Positions 17,155-25,806 of a DNA stretch of 64,000 bases are shown here, piece by piece. The stretch is from Shinella sp. SUS2 (lineage in GTDB: Bacteria; Pseudomonadota; Alphaproteobacteria; Rhizobiales; Rhizobiaceae). The stretch lies in NCBI RefSeq assembly GCF_001262505.1, contig NZ_KQ410730.1, positions 62,001 through 126,000 on the forward strand, read 5' to 3'. The notes below the pieces were generated by a model. That model was not told where the DNA came from. It did not search any database and saw nothing but the letters and a program-made list of their open reading frames with translations. The translations under genes and the position numbers were made by a program. The stretch's first letter is position 1; every line of letters starts with the position of its first letter.

Positions 17155-18234
17155 ATGGCTGAAACGCTTTACTTCCGAGCCGAAGACCTGACCCGCTACG
17201 CCACCGAGATGTTCCTCTCCGTCGGCATGAGCAAGGCCGATGCGGCGCTGATCGCGGGCGACCTCGTCAAGGCGAACCTGCGCGGCGTCGACAGCCATGG
17301 CGTCAGCCGCATCCCGATGTATCTGGAGCGGCTGAAGCGCGGCCTCGTCAATCCGCGCCCCGACGTGAAGGTGACGAAGGTGGCCGGCGCCGTCACCGCG
17401 GTCGACGGCGACAACGGCATGGGCTTCGTCGCCTCCAACATCGCCATGAACGCCGCCTGCGACATTGCCGGCGAGATGGGCATCGGCCTTGCCGGCGTGA
17501 ACCGCTCGACGCATTTCGGCATGGGAGCGTGTTATGCGCTGCGCGCCATCGAGCGCGGTTTCATCTCGATGATCTTCACCAATTCCTCGCCCGCCATTCC
17601 GATGTGGGGCGGGCGCACCACCTTCCTCGGCGCAAGCCCCATCGCCGCCGGCATTCCGGGCGGCAAGCACCCGCCCTATGTCATGGATATGGCGATGACG
17701 GTCATCGCGCGCGGAAAGATCCGGCTCGCGGCCATGAAGGGCGACCCCATCGCCGAGGGCCTGGCGCTCGATGTCGACGGCAACCCCACCACGGACGCCG
17801 CCAAGGCCTTCGAGGGCGTCTGCCTGCCCTTCGGCGGCGTCAAGGGTTCGGTGCTGGCGACGCTGATGGACCTGATGTCCGGTGTCCTCACCGGCGCGAA
17901 TTTCGGCGGCGACGTGAAGAGCCTCTATTTCGACCATTCCGAGCCGCAGAATGTCGGCCACCTTTTCTTCGCCATCAAGCCGGACCTCTTCCTGTCGCTC
18001 GATGATTTTGGCGCGCGAATGGACGAGTTCTACGAGCGCATCAAGGTGCTGCCGCGCGCGGCCGGCGTCGACGAGATCATGATGCCGGGCGAGCCCGAGC
18101 AGCGCCGCGAGGACGAACGCCGCCGCACCGGCATCCCCGTCACCGGCAATGTCGTCGCGGATCTCATCGCCGAGGGTGAAAGCCCCGGCGTCGCCTTCCC
18201 GGAAGGCAGCGCGGCCCCTTTCGAGGCAGCCTGA
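17155..18234 (+). CDS. Malate/L-lactate dehydrogenase (LDH2/MDG2) family oxidoreductase
   Basis: 359 residues. This NAD(P)-dependent family is unrelated to classical LDH; the catalytic His is seen in RGVDSHGVSRIP (His48). Other family motifs are STHFGMGACYALRAIERG and NSSPAIPMWGG. Known members oxidise L-malate, sulfolactate, ureidoglycolate or 2,3-diketogulonate, so the specificity is open. A hydroxy-acid substrate fits the carboxylate transporter upstream. The stop overlaps the next ATG by one base, pointing to tight coupling. Confidence 0.9.
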   Translation: MAETLYFRAEDLTRYATEMFLSVGMSKADAALIAGDLVKANLRGVDSHGVSRIPMYLERLKRGLVNPRPDVKVTKVAGAVTAVDGDNGMGFVASNIAMNAACDIAGEMGIGLAGVNRSTHFGMGACYALRAIERGFISMIFTNSSPAIPMWGGRTTFLGASPIAAGIPGGKHPPYVMDMAMTVIARGKIRLAAMKGDPIAEGLALDVDGNPTTDAAKAFEGVCLPFGGVKGSVLATLMDLMSGVLTGANFGGDVKSLYFDHSEPQNVGHLFFAIKPDLFLSLDDFGARMDEFYERIKVLPRAAGVDEIMMPGEPEQRREDERRRTGIPVTGNVVADLIAEGESPGVAFPEGSAAPFEAA

Positions 18235-19019
18235 TGAACCGCCTCTCCGCCCACATCGGCTACCTCTATGGCGATCTGCCGCTTGCCGAACGGCCGGCGG
18301 CGGCGGCGCGCGACGGCTTCACCGCCGTCGAGCATCCCGAGCCGTGGGCCATCCCGGCGAAGGAGATGCGCGCCCGCCTTGCCGATCTCGGCCTGACTTT
18401 CTCGCAGGTGACATCAGGCATGGGCGATGCGGCCGCGGGCGAAAAGGGCCTTGCCGCGCTTGCCGGCCGCGAGGCGGCGTTCCGCGCCGGCTTCGACCGG
18501 GCGCTTGCCTATGCGCTGGAGATCGGCTGCCCCTTCGTCCATCCCATGGCAGGCGTGCCGAAGGGCGGCGTTCTGGATGCAGCCGAGACCTACAGGCTCA
18601 ACCTCTCCTGGGCGCTTAACCAGGTGGAGGGCAGCGGCGTGCGGGTGCTCGTCGAGGCGATCACCATTCCCGGCTACCATATGGGCAGCCTTGCCCTTGC
18701 GGCAGAGTTGCAGGACCAGTTCCACGGCCGTTTCGCCCTCTTGTTCGACACCTACCATGCTGCCGTCCTGGGTGAGAACCCACACCTCTGGATCGCACAG
18801 AATGCCGACCGCATCGGCCATGTCCATATCGCCGACCACCCCGGCCGCCACGAGCCGGGAACCGGCACGCTCGCCTTCGAGCCCATGCTCGCCGCCCTCA
18901 CGGCAGCCGGTTACGCCGGTGCCATCGGCTTCGAATACATCCCCTCCGCCGCGACATCCGCCAGCACGTCCTTCCTTCCCGGCTGGAAGCGGCTCCTTTC
19001 CGAAAAGGTTTCCCCATGA
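18234..19019 (+). CDS. Sugar-phosphate isomerase/epimerase-like TIM barrel (hydroxypyruvate-isomerase type)
   Basis: 261 residues of the AP-endonuclease-2 TIM-barrel superfamily. Predicted metal ligands are Glu in VEAITIPGYHM, Asp-Thr-Tyr-His in LFDTYHA, His in GHVHIADHPGRHEPG and a C-terminal Glu in IGFEYIPS. The HIADxPGRHEPG segment is characteristic of Hyi/OtnI hydroxypyruvate or 2-oxo-tetronate isomerases. It would interconvert an aldehyde acid and a keto acid. Here it sits between the dehydrogenase and the aldehyde dehydrogenase with 1- and 4-bp overlaps, consistent with a pathway that passes through a C3 or C4 semialdehyde (inference). Confidence 0.85.
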   Translation: MNRLSAHIGYLYGDLPLAERPAAAARDGFTAVEHPEPWAIPAKEMRARLADLGLTFSQVTSGMGDAAAGEKGLAALAGREAAFRAGFDRALAYALEIGCPFVHPMAGVPKGGVLDAAETYRLNLSWALNQVEGSGVRVLVEAITIPGYHMGSLALAAELQDQFHGRFALLFDTYHAAVLGENPHLWIAQNADRIGHVHIADHPGRHEPGTGTLAFEPMLAALTAAGYAGAIGFEYIPSAATSASTSFLPGWKRLLSEKVSP

Positions 19020-20392
19020 CCGCGATCACCTCCGTCAATCCCGCCACCGGAAAGCCCATCCGCAGCTTCGACCTGCAGGACGATGCCGCCGTGGACGCTG
19101 CGCTGGAGGCAGCAGCCCGCGCACAGCGCGCCTGGCGGCGCGTCCCGGTCGGCGAGCGCGTGGCGCTGCTCACCCGCATGGCCGCGGCGCTGCGCGCCGG
19201 CAAGGCGCGGTACGCCGAGATGATCGTGCGCGAAATGGGCAAGCCCATCGCCGAGGCCGAGGCCGAAATCGAGAAATGCGCCTACAACTGCGATTTCTAC
19301 GCCGAACATGCGCCGGCCTATCTTGCCGACGAGCCCGTTGCCTCCAATGCCAGCGAGAGCGTCGTCGCCTTCGAACCGCTCGGCGTGGTGCTGGCGATCA
19401 TGCCGTGGAACTATCCGTTCTGGCAGTATTTCCGCTTCGTCGCCCCGGCGCTTGCCGCCGGCAATGGCGCGATCCTCAAGCACGCCAACAACGTGCCGGA
19501 ATGCGCGCTTGCCGTGCAGGAGGTGATGGACGCCGCCGGCACCCCGGCCGGGCTGACGGCGACACTGCTCGTCGACACGTCCAAGGTCGCCGGCCTCATT
19601 GCCGACCCGCGCATCGCCGCCGTGACGCTGACGGGCTCGACCGAGGTCGGCGCCATCGTGGCTTCGCAGGCCGGCAAGGCGCTGAAGAAGCAGGTGCTGG
19701 AACTCGGCGGCTCCGACCCGTTCATCGTGCTCGCCGATGCCGATCTGGAGGCAGCCGCCGAGACTGCCGTCAAGGCACGCTACATCAATGTCGGCCAGTC
19801 CTGCGTCAACGCCAAGCGCTTCATCGTGGAGGAGGCCGTCGCTGATCGCTTCACCGCGCTCTTCGTCGAAAAGGCCGCCGCGTTGAAGATCGGCGATCCG
19901 ATGGAGCGCGACACGAAAATCGGCCCGATGGCGCGCGAAAACCTGCGCACCGGTCTGCACGATCAGGTCAAGCGCTCGCTTGCCGAGGGGGCCGTGCTGA
20001 AACTCGGCGGCGAGCCGCTCGAAGGCGATGGCTTCTACTATCCACCGACCGTGCTCGACCACGTCAGGCCAGGCATGACGGCCTTCCGCGAGGAAACGTT
20101 TGGCCCGGTTGCCGCCATCATCCGCGCGAAGGACGCGGACGAGGCCGTCGCCATGGCCAATGACAGCGAATACGGCCTCGGCGCTGCACTCTGGACGGGC
20201 GATGCTGCCCGCGGACGAGAACTCGCCGCCCGCATCGATGCCGGCGCCGTCTTCGTCAACGGCATGACCGCCTCCGACCCGCGCTACCCCTTCGGCGGCA
20301 TCAAGCGCTCCGGCTACGGGCGTGAACTCGGCGTCTACGGCATCCGCGAATTCGTCAACATCAAGACCGTCTGGATCGGTCCTTCCAAGTGA
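19016..20392 (+). CDS. NAD(P)-dependent aldehyde dehydrogenase
   Basis: 458 residues, ALDH superfamily. Catalytic residues are all present: Asn132 in PWNYPFWQYFR, Glu229 in LELGGSDPF and Cys263 in VGQSCVNAKRF. The NAD site follows the LTGSTEVGAIV pattern. Overall it resembles succinate-semialdehyde dehydrogenases of the short Sad type. It oxidises a semialdehyde to the acid; in this cluster the product could be a dicarboxylate handed to MatB, but that link is inferred. Overlaps the upstream isomerase gene by 4 bp (ATGA). Confidence 0.92.
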   Translation: MTAITSVNPATGKPIRSFDLQDDAAVDAALEAAARAQRAWRRVPVGERVALLTRMAAALRAGKARYAEMIVREMGKPIAEAEAEIEKCAYNCDFYAEHAPAYLADEPVASNASESVVAFEPLGVVLAIMPWNYPFWQYFRFVAPALAAGNGAILKHANNVPECALAVQEVMDAAGTPAGLTATLLVDTSKVAGLIADPRIAAVTLTGSTEVGAIVASQAGKALKKQVLELGGSDPFIVLADADLEAAAETAVKARYINVGQSCVNAKRFIVEEAVADRFTALFVEKAAALKIGDPMERDTKIGPMARENLRTGLHDQVKRSLAEGAVLKLGGEPLEGDGFYYPPTVLDHVRPGMTAFREETFGPVAAIIRAKDADEAVAMANDSEYGLGAALWTGDAARGRELAARIDAGAVFVNGMTASDPRYPFGGIKRSGYGRELGVYGIREFVNIKTVWIGPSK

Positions 20393-20400
20393 GGTCCCCA

Positions 20401-20808
20401 ATGTCCAAACCCGCTATCCTGCGCCCGCACGAGCTGAAGACCAACGACCGCGGCGGCGGCGCGCGCACCACGCCGCTCGTCACCCGTCGCTGCGGCTCCA
20501 CCAGCATGATCAACGGCATCACGGCCTTCGATCCCGGCGCCGCCATAGGCCTGCATTTCCACAATTGCGAGGAAAGCGTCATGGTGATCGAGGGCGAGGC
20601 GATCGCCGAGATCGATGGTGTGCAGCACCATCTTTCCACCAACGACACGACCTGGATCCCCGCCAACGTGCCGCACCGCTTCATCAACGCCTCCGACAAG
20701 CCGATGCGTATCTTCTGGACCTACGCCACGGTCGATGCCACCCGCACCATGGTCGCGTCCGGCGAGAGCCGGTCGATCGACGCCGAACACGGCCACGCCG
20801 CGAAATGA
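20401..20808 (+). CDS. Cupin-domain protein
   Basis: 135 residues forming a single cupin barrel. Motif 1 is GLHFHNCEESVMVIEGEAIAEI with metal ligands His-x-His, Glu and the later His in VPHRFINASDKPMRIFWTY (motif 2). Small single cupins of this type often act as isomerases, decarboxylases or metal-dependent sensors. It starts 8 bp after the ALDH stop at the ATG following GAGGTCCCCA, so it belongs to the same operon. Substrate unknown. Confidence 0.85.
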   Translation: MSKPAILRPHELKTNDRGGGARTTPLVTRRCGSTSMINGITAFDPGAAIGLHFHNCEESVMVIEGEAIAEIDGVQHHLSTNDTTWIPANVPHRFINASDKPMRIFWTYATVDATRTMVASGESRSIDAEHGHAAK

Positions 20809-20819
20809 AGGAGAACCCC

Positions 20820-21113
20820 ATGTCCCCCGTCGTTGAGGTGGCGGAGATCAGGGTCACCGATCCCGCCGGCTTCGAGGCCGCCGTTGCGGCGGCGCGGCCC
20901 TTTTTTCTCGCTGCCGAAGGTTGTCTCGATCTCGCCTTGCACCGCGTCGTCGAGACGCCGGAGACCTACCGGCTGCTCGTGACATGGCGCAGCATCGAGG
21001 ACCATATGGTCACGTTCCGCGCTTCCGACGGTTTCCAGAGATGGCGGGCACTCGCTTCGCCCTATTTCGCAGCGCCGCCGGTCGTCACCCATTCGGCGGC
21101 CGTGGCTCTCTGA
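20820..21113 (+). CDS. Antibiotic-biosynthesis-monooxygenase-domain (ABM) protein
   Basis: 97 residues with the ABM/dimeric ferredoxin-like fold pattern: VVEVAEIRVTDPAGFEAAV, EGCLDLALHRVVETPETYRLLVTWRSIEDHMVTFRASDGFQRW. Such proteins are cofactor-free monooxygenases, isomerases or small-molecule binders in catabolic operons. Start at an ATG after GGAGAACCCC, 11 bp downstream of the cupin stop. Too short to assign a reaction. Confidence 0.8.
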   Translation: MSPVVEVAEIRVTDPAGFEAAVAAARPFFLAAEGCLDLALHRVVETPETYRLLVTWRSIEDHMVTFRASDGFQRWRALASPYFAAPPVVTHSAAVAL

Positions 21114-21123
21114 CGGTCGGGGC

Positions 21124-22170
21124 ATGGCGCACACCCTCCTTTTCCGGCGCGGGATGACCGTGCTGATCGCGGCAGCTGGCGTAGCAGTCTTCCTCGCCCT
21201 GCATCTGCCCCTGCCGTTCCTGTTCGGGCCGATGGCCGCCTCGCTGGTGGCGGCGCTGTTCGGCGCGCCGCTGGCAGGGCTAGGGCAGGTGTCGATTGCC
21301 GCGCGCTCCGTGCTCGGCATTGCCATCGGAACCTCCGTCACCCCGGCGCTGATCGCCGAACTGCCCTCGATGGTCGCGTCCCTGGCACTGGTGCCGGCCT
21401 ATATCGTCGTGATCGGGCTGATCGGCGTGCCCTTCTTCCGGCGCGCCTGCGGCTTCGATCCGGTAACGGCCTTCTATGCCGCCATGCCCGGCGGGGCGGC
21501 GGATATGACGATCTTCGGACAGGAGGCCGGGGCGAATGTCCGGCAATTGTCGCTGGTTCACGTCACGCGGCTGATGGTCATCATGGTCGTTGCGCCCATC
21601 ATCCTCGTCAACATCTACGGCGTCGGCCTCACGCATCCGGTCGGCCCGCCGGCCTCCGACCTGCCGGTTCCGGAAATGCTGATCATGGCGGTCGCCGCTC
21701 TCGTCGGCTGGAAGGGTGGCGAGCGGATCGGCCTTTTCGGCGCGGCGATCCTCGGGCCGCTCCTCGTCTCCGCCGTCCTGTCGCTCGCCGGCATCCTGCA
21801 TCTGCGTCCGCCGCGCGAGGCGCTTCTGGCCGCACAATTCCTCATCGGCATGGGCATCGGCGTCAGCTATGTCGGCGTGACGCTGCGCGAACTGCGCAAC
21901 ACCGTCACCGGCGGGGCTGCCTTCGTGCTGATCCTCGCCGCGCTCGCCGGCGCGGTGACGGAACTCGTGACGCTGACCGGCCTTGCCCCGCCCGTCGAAG
22001 GCTTCCTTGCCTTCATTCCCGGCGGGCAGGCGGAAATGTCGATGCTGGCGCTGGTCTCCGGCGCGGACCTGAGCTTCGTCGTCGTGCACCACCTCACGCG
22101 CATCCTGGTGGTCATCCTCGGCGCGCCGATCCTGTTCCGCCTCATGCGCCGGGCTCAGCCGCCCGGCTGA
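21124..22170 (+). CDS. AbrB-family membrane protein
   Basis: 348 residues, two repeats of about 5 transmembrane helices each. The duplicated motif is visible as LPFLFGPMAASLV near residue 30, AAMPGGAADMTIFGQEAGANVRQLSLVHVTRL near 120, and FIPGGQAEMSMLAL with VVHHLTR near the C-terminus. The family is often labelled ammonia monooxygenase, but there is no support for that activity; AbrB-type proteins behave as small-acid permeases or regulators. In this operon a role in export or uptake of a pathway acid is plausible. Converges on and overlaps the threonine-aldolase-like gene by 16 bp. Confidence 0.85.
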   Translation: MAHTLLFRRGMTVLIAAAGVAVFLALHLPLPFLFGPMAASLVAALFGAPLAGLGQVSIAARSVLGIAIGTSVTPALIAELPSMVASLALVPAYIVVIGLIGVPFFRRACGFDPVTAFYAAMPGGAADMTIFGQEAGANVRQLSLVHVTRLMVIMVVAPIILVNIYGVGLTHPVGPPASDLPVPEMLIMAVAALVGWKGGERIGLFGAAILGPLLVSAVLSLAGILHLRPPREALLAAQFLIGMGIGVSYVGVTLRELRNTVTGGAAFVLILAALAGAVTELVTLTGLAPPVEGFLAFIPGGQAEMSMLALVSGADLSFVVVHHLTRILVVILGAPILFRLMRRAQPPG

Positions 22171-23225
22171 GGCGACCGCAGCCGTGCCAGCGCCGCAACG
22201 ATCGCCCGCCCGGCGACCTCCACGTCCTCGGCGGAAATGTCGATATGGGTGACCATGCGGACGCGGCTCTCGCCCTCGACATTGACGCGGATCCCCGCAC
22301 CGAACAGTGCCTCGGCCAAGGTGCGCGCGGGAACGCCTGTCCCCGAAAGGTCGAGAAACAGGATGTTGGTGACATCGCCCTCGGGCTGCAGGCCAAGGCC
22401 GGGCACGCCGCCAAGCAACGTGGCAAGCCGGCGGGCATTGGCGTGATCCTCCGCCATGCGCGCGACATTGTGATCGAGCGCATAGAGCCCCGCGGCGGCG
22501 AGAATGCCGGATTGCCGCATGGCGCCACCGAGCCGGTGCTTCCAGATCAGCGCCTCTTCGATGAAGCCTTCCGGCCCCGCCAGAACCGCACCGACCGGGC
22601 ATCCCAAACCCTTGGAAAGATCGATCCAGACGCTGTCGCACGGCGCGGCGAAGCGGGCCGCCGGAAGGCCGGTGGCGACGGCGGCGTTGAGCAGCCGCGC
22701 ACCGTCCATGTGCAGCGCGAGCCCTTTTTCCTGCGCCAGTGCCTTCAGGGCAAGGATCGTCGCCTCCGGCCAGATGCGCCCGCCGCCGCGATTGGTGGTC
22801 TGCTCGATGGCGATGACCCGGCTGCGCGGCGAACGGTGGCGCGGCGCCCGCAACCGGCGTGCGACGTCCTCCACGGAAAAGAGGCCTGTCGCCGTCTCGA
22901 TCGGGCGGAACTGCGCCCCGGAAAGCGCCGCTGCGCCCGCCCCTTCCGAACCGAAGACATGGGCGTTTTCCGCACAGACGATCTCGTCCCCCGCCCGGCA
23001 ATGGACGAGGAAGGCGATCTGGTTCGCCATCGTTCCTGAAGGCAGGAACAGCGCCTTCTCTTGCCCCAGCAGCTCGGCCACCCGTGCCTCCAGCGCCAGC
23101 GTCGTCGGGTCCTCGCCCCGCTGCTCATCCCCCACGACCGCCGCCGCAATGGCCTGGCGCATGCCTTCGCCGGGGCGCGTGGCGGTGTCGGCGGCAAGAT
23201 CGATGAGGGGGGAAGGGGGGGACAT
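22155..23225 (-). CDS. Low-specificity threonine aldolase-like PLP enzyme
   Basis: About 356 residues, normal length for the beta-eliminating lyase/threonine aldolase family. The PLP lysine is Lys205 in DLSKGLGCPVG, with Asp174 and Arg177 in HMDGARLLNA; His89 (ENAHVFGSEG) is the typical ring-stacking histidine. It cleaves beta-hydroxy-amino acids to glycine and an aldehyde. Start chosen at the ATG preceded by AAGGATAG; an upstream extension of 33 codons has no family similarity. It is transcribed toward the catabolic operon, so it may be a separate unit, although its aldehyde product could feed the ALDH. Confidence 0.88.
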   Translation of the reverse strand: MSPPSPLIDLAADTATRPGEGMRQAIAAAVVGDEQRGEDPTTLALEARVAELLGQEKALFLPSGTMANQIAFLVHCRAGDEIVCAENAHVFGSEGAGAAALSGAQFRPIETATGLFSVEDVARRLRAPRHRSPRSRVIAIEQTTNRGGGRIWPEATILALKALAQEKGLALHMDGARLLNAAVATGLPAARFAAPCDSVWIDLSKGLGCPVGAVLAGPEGFIEEALIWKHRLGGAMRQSGILAAAGLYALDHNVARMAEDHANARRLATLLGGVPGLGLQPEGDVTNILFLDLSGTGVPARTLAEALFGAGIRVNVEGESRVRMVTHIDISAEDVEVAGRAIVAALARLRSPQPGG

Positions 23226-23532
23226 GAACGCTATCCTTGAATGCGAGGCGGCAACCGGCGCGCCGACGGCGCACCGGAGCGATCCTATCCGGAAGGAGAC
23301 GGTTGCCACAACACGCCACCGCACCCGATGAGGAGGCCATTTCCTGCCTCCACGCCCTGAAAGGGCAGCACAACGGCACCGCAGGAACGGAGATCCCGGC
23401 TCCGCCTGCCCACAAGGGTAGGGCTGGCGGCAATCGCGCTGAGACGCGGAAAGGCAAGAAGCTTGCCTTTCCGTTCAGAAAAAGGGTCCGGTCCGGCGCA
23501 GGATCTGCCGCGACCGCCCCAGGGCGCTCCGA
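23226..23532. other. Intergenic region of 307 bp with a strong hairpin
   Basis: No supported gene. The region separates the threonine-aldolase-like gene (starting leftward) from the last gene of the minus-strand T6SS arm. It contains the 12-bp stem hairpin at 23447-23473, the promoter of the aldolase gene near 23230-23300, and no recognisable repeat. Confidence 0.5.
23447..23473 (-). terminator. 12-bp perfect stem hairpin after the T6SS minus-strand arm
   Basis: CGGAAAGGCAAG and CTTGCCTTTCCG pair perfectly around a 3-nt loop, 59 bp downstream of the stop of the 267-residue orphan gene. On neither strand is it followed by a T tract, so it is a strong stem but not a textbook intrinsic terminator. 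Its position fits the 3' end of the tssA...orphan transcript. Confidence 0.5.
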
Positions 23533-24336
23533 TTACATCAGCATCAGCTTGTCATTCAGCGCCATCCAGCCGCCGGGCTCCTTGATCAGGGCGGCGGTGT
23601 CGTGCTTGCCGAAGATGCGGGTGAAGCTGCGTTTGGTGAAGATCTCGTAGAACATCGCCGAGGCCGGGCCGACGGGCCCGCCGCGGCCGCCGAAGGCACC
23701 GGCGATCACGGTTTCCTGATAGGCGCGCCAGTGAACCTCCATCGCGGTGCGCGCGACGAGCTTGCTCAGCGTCACCTTGATGCCGAGCTTGGCGACGGTG
23801 GTGGCCACGCTGGTGGCAAGGCCGACCGCCGGGATCGGGATGGCGGCACCGGCAAGACCGACGCCGCGCACGCCGATCTTGGCGACCTTCGCCTTGAGCA
23901 TGGCATCGACCCAGCGCGTCACCGTCTCGCTCTTCTTGAAGCCCTTGCCGGCGGCCTTGATGCCGATGAGATGCGCAGCCGTGGTGCCGACGGCGCTGCC
24001 CTCCTTCAGGATGCTGCCGACATCGACCGCCGTCACGCCCGAGGCAAGGCCCCCGGCGAGACTGACCGCGCTGCCGCCGAGCCCCTTGAAGGTGCGCCCG
24101 GTGAAATACTTGCGCGTCTTCGGCGACATGCCGTCATGTCCGTTGGCCAGGAAGGCCGGGTTCGGGATGACCCTCTCATCCGCATCCTCCGCGCCGTAGA
24201 CCTCGCGCAGGAAATGCACGACCGCCACGATGCTCGATGCGGTGTCGTCCATATCCGCGATCGATTCCACGACACACCAGCACACGTCTTCCGCGTCGCC
24301 CTTGTCGAGCGCGCCAAAATTGATACCACCCGGCAC
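23533..24336 (-). CDS. Uncharacterised Ala/Gly-rich protein of the T6SS locus
   Basis: 267 residues starting with GTG preceded by AAAGGGGGACAGGTC. The N-terminal third is soluble and acidic (DKGDAEDVCWCVVESIADMDD). The middle is a glycine/alanine-rich, weakly hydrophobic stretch (VGLAGAAIPIPAVGLATSVATTVAKLG) that could insert in a membrane. The C-terminal part has FGGRGGPVGPASAMFYEIFTKRSF. I recognise no family. It is the last gene of the minus-strand T6SS arm, after the RR-PP2C gene. It could be a T6SS cargo or accessory protein; a glycine-zipper-like hydrophobic core is compatible with, but does not prove, a pore-forming effector. No immunity gene is evident next to it. Confidence 0.65.
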   Translation of the reverse strand: MPGGINFGALDKGDAEDVCWCVVESIADMDDTASSIVAVVHFLREVYGAEDADERVIPNPAFLANGHDGMSPKTRKYFTGRTFKGLGGSAVSLAGGLASGVTAVDVGSILKEGSAVGTTAAHLIGIKAAGKGFKKSETVTRWVDAMLKAKVAKIGVRGVGLAGAAIPIPAVGLATSVATTVAKLGIKVTLSKLVARTAMEVHWRAYQETVIAGAFGGRGGPVGPASAMFYEIFTKRSFTRIFGKHDTAALIKEPGGWMALNDKLMLM

Positions 24337-24529
24337 GACCTGTCCCCCTTTGAAAAACCAGAGACCGGCCCGTGTGCAGCCCTTGCTCGCCGTGCCGTTC
24401 TACCCCTTGTCCCCACTACGTTACGCGGCGTCGCTTGCTTACGCCATCACTAAAATGCCGACGCAGACGCTACTGCAAACTCCGCACAATTGACAGTGGC
24501 AAGTCACGGCCCAACCGCACTTTTCGCGT

Positions 24530-25696
24530 TCAGGCACACCGCCGGACGACCAGCACCGTGATGTCGTCGAACTGTGCCGCGCCGCCGGCAAAGGCACGCG
24601 CCTTCGCCAGAACGGCACCGGCAAGATCGGCCGAGGAAGCGCCGCGATTGCCGGCGATCTCGGCAAGGATGGCCTCCGTACCGAACTGGGCCTGATCCGC
24701 GTTCTGCATGTCCGAAAGACCATCGGAGGTGAGGAACAGGCAGTCGCCCGCAGCAAGGGTCAGCTCATGATCGGCAAAGGTCAGCGCCTCGATGACCCCG
24801 AGCGCCGGATCGGGCGGCGTGGAGACCTCCGACACGGCCGCCGCGCCTGTCAGGATGGGATAGACATGCCCGGCATTGCAATAGGCGAGGCGACCGGTCG
24901 CAACCTCCAGCAGGGCGAAGAACAGCGTAACGAAGCGGGAATTCGGATTGTTCTTGCAAAGCTCGTCGTTGACGAGGGCGACGATCTCGGAAGGCTGCGG
25001 CACCCGGCCGGCTATGGCGTGGAACTGCAGCGTCCCCGCCCGCAGGAGACTGCGCGTGCGCGCCATGAAGAGCGCGGCCGAAGCACCCTTGCCCGCCACA
25101 TCGCCGATCGCCAGCGCGACGAGGCCCGGCGCGACCTCGAACACGTCGTAGAGATCGCCGCCGATTTCAAGGGCAGGATCGACGCTCGCAAAGATGTCGA
25201 GCCTTGCCGGATCGACGGGAAATTCGGTGGGCAGCATGGATTGCTGGCACAGCCAGGCTTCCGCCAGTTCGCGCTCCAGCCGGTCGAGCTGGCGCTGGTT
25301 GATGTCGCGCAGGAACTTGCGTTCCAGCACGGCCCTGACGCGGGCAGCAAGCAGCGCGGGATTGAAAGGCTTCGGCAGATAGTCCTCGGCGCCCAGCTCG
25401 ACGCAACGCACCACCGTCTCGATCTCCGATGCGGCGGAGATCATCACGACGGGCGTCTTCTGAAGCCAGCCTTCGTCACGCATGGCCTGCAGCGCATCGA
25501 CACCGTTCATGCGCGGCATCATCACGTCGAGCAGCACGAGATCGAAGGGCTCGCTGCGGATCCTGTCGAGCGCCTCGAGGCCGTCGGCCGCCTGGTGCAC
25601 ATCGACGAGACCCTGCCGCCGCAGCCGGCGCGCCAGCACGTCCCTATTGTCCTCGATATCGTCGACGATGAGGATTCTTGCCTGGGAGAAATCCAA
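24530..25696 (-). CDS. Response regulator with PP2C/SpoIIE phosphatase output domain
   Basis: 388 residues. A receiver domain (residues 5-125) has the acidic pocket VDDIEDN, the phospho-acceptor Asp in LVLLDVMMPRMNG and Lys in LPKPFNP. A short helical linker leads to a SpoIIE/RsbU-type PP2C domain (about 150-387) with the metal-binding GGDLYDVF, GDVAGKG and SDGLSD motifs. Such proteins dephosphorylate STAS anti-sigma antagonists when their receiver is phosphorylated. It sits inside the tss operon, downstream of tssE with a 110-bp gap, and is the obvious candidate phosphatase for the STAS protein encoded at 37501-37830. Cytoplasmic. Confidence 0.92.
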   Translation of the reverse strand: MDFSQARILIVDDIEDNRDVLARRLRRQGLVDVHQAADGLEALDRIRSEPFDLVLLDVMMPRMNGVDALQAMRDEGWLQKTPVVMISAASEIETVVRCVELGAEDYLPKPFNPALLAARVRAVLERKFLRDINQRQLDRLERELAEAWLCQQSMLPTEFPVDPARLDIFASVDPALEIGGDLYDVFEVAPGLVALAIGDVAGKGASAALFMARTRSLLRAGTLQFHAIAGRVPQPSEIVALVNDELCKNNPNSRFVTLFFALLEVATGRLAYCNAGHVYPILTGAAAVSEVSTPPDPALGVIEALTFADHELTLAAGDCLFLTSDGLSDMQNADQAQFGTEAILAEIAGNRGASSADLAGAVLAKARAFAGGAAQFDDITVLVVRRCA

Positions 25697-25806
25697 AGAG
25701 GGCCTCGTGGCTGCGATGCGGATGAAGGGCGGCGCCGGGGCGTCAGGTTACGCCAATCGCGCGGCGTTTCAAGGCGGCGGATGGAATTGCCATACCGTGC
25801 CCGGCC

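Noticed and set aside
21124..22170. Ammonia monooxygenase
   Set aside because: A common historic misannotation of AbrB-type proteins; there are no Cu-binding or Amo-type motifs.
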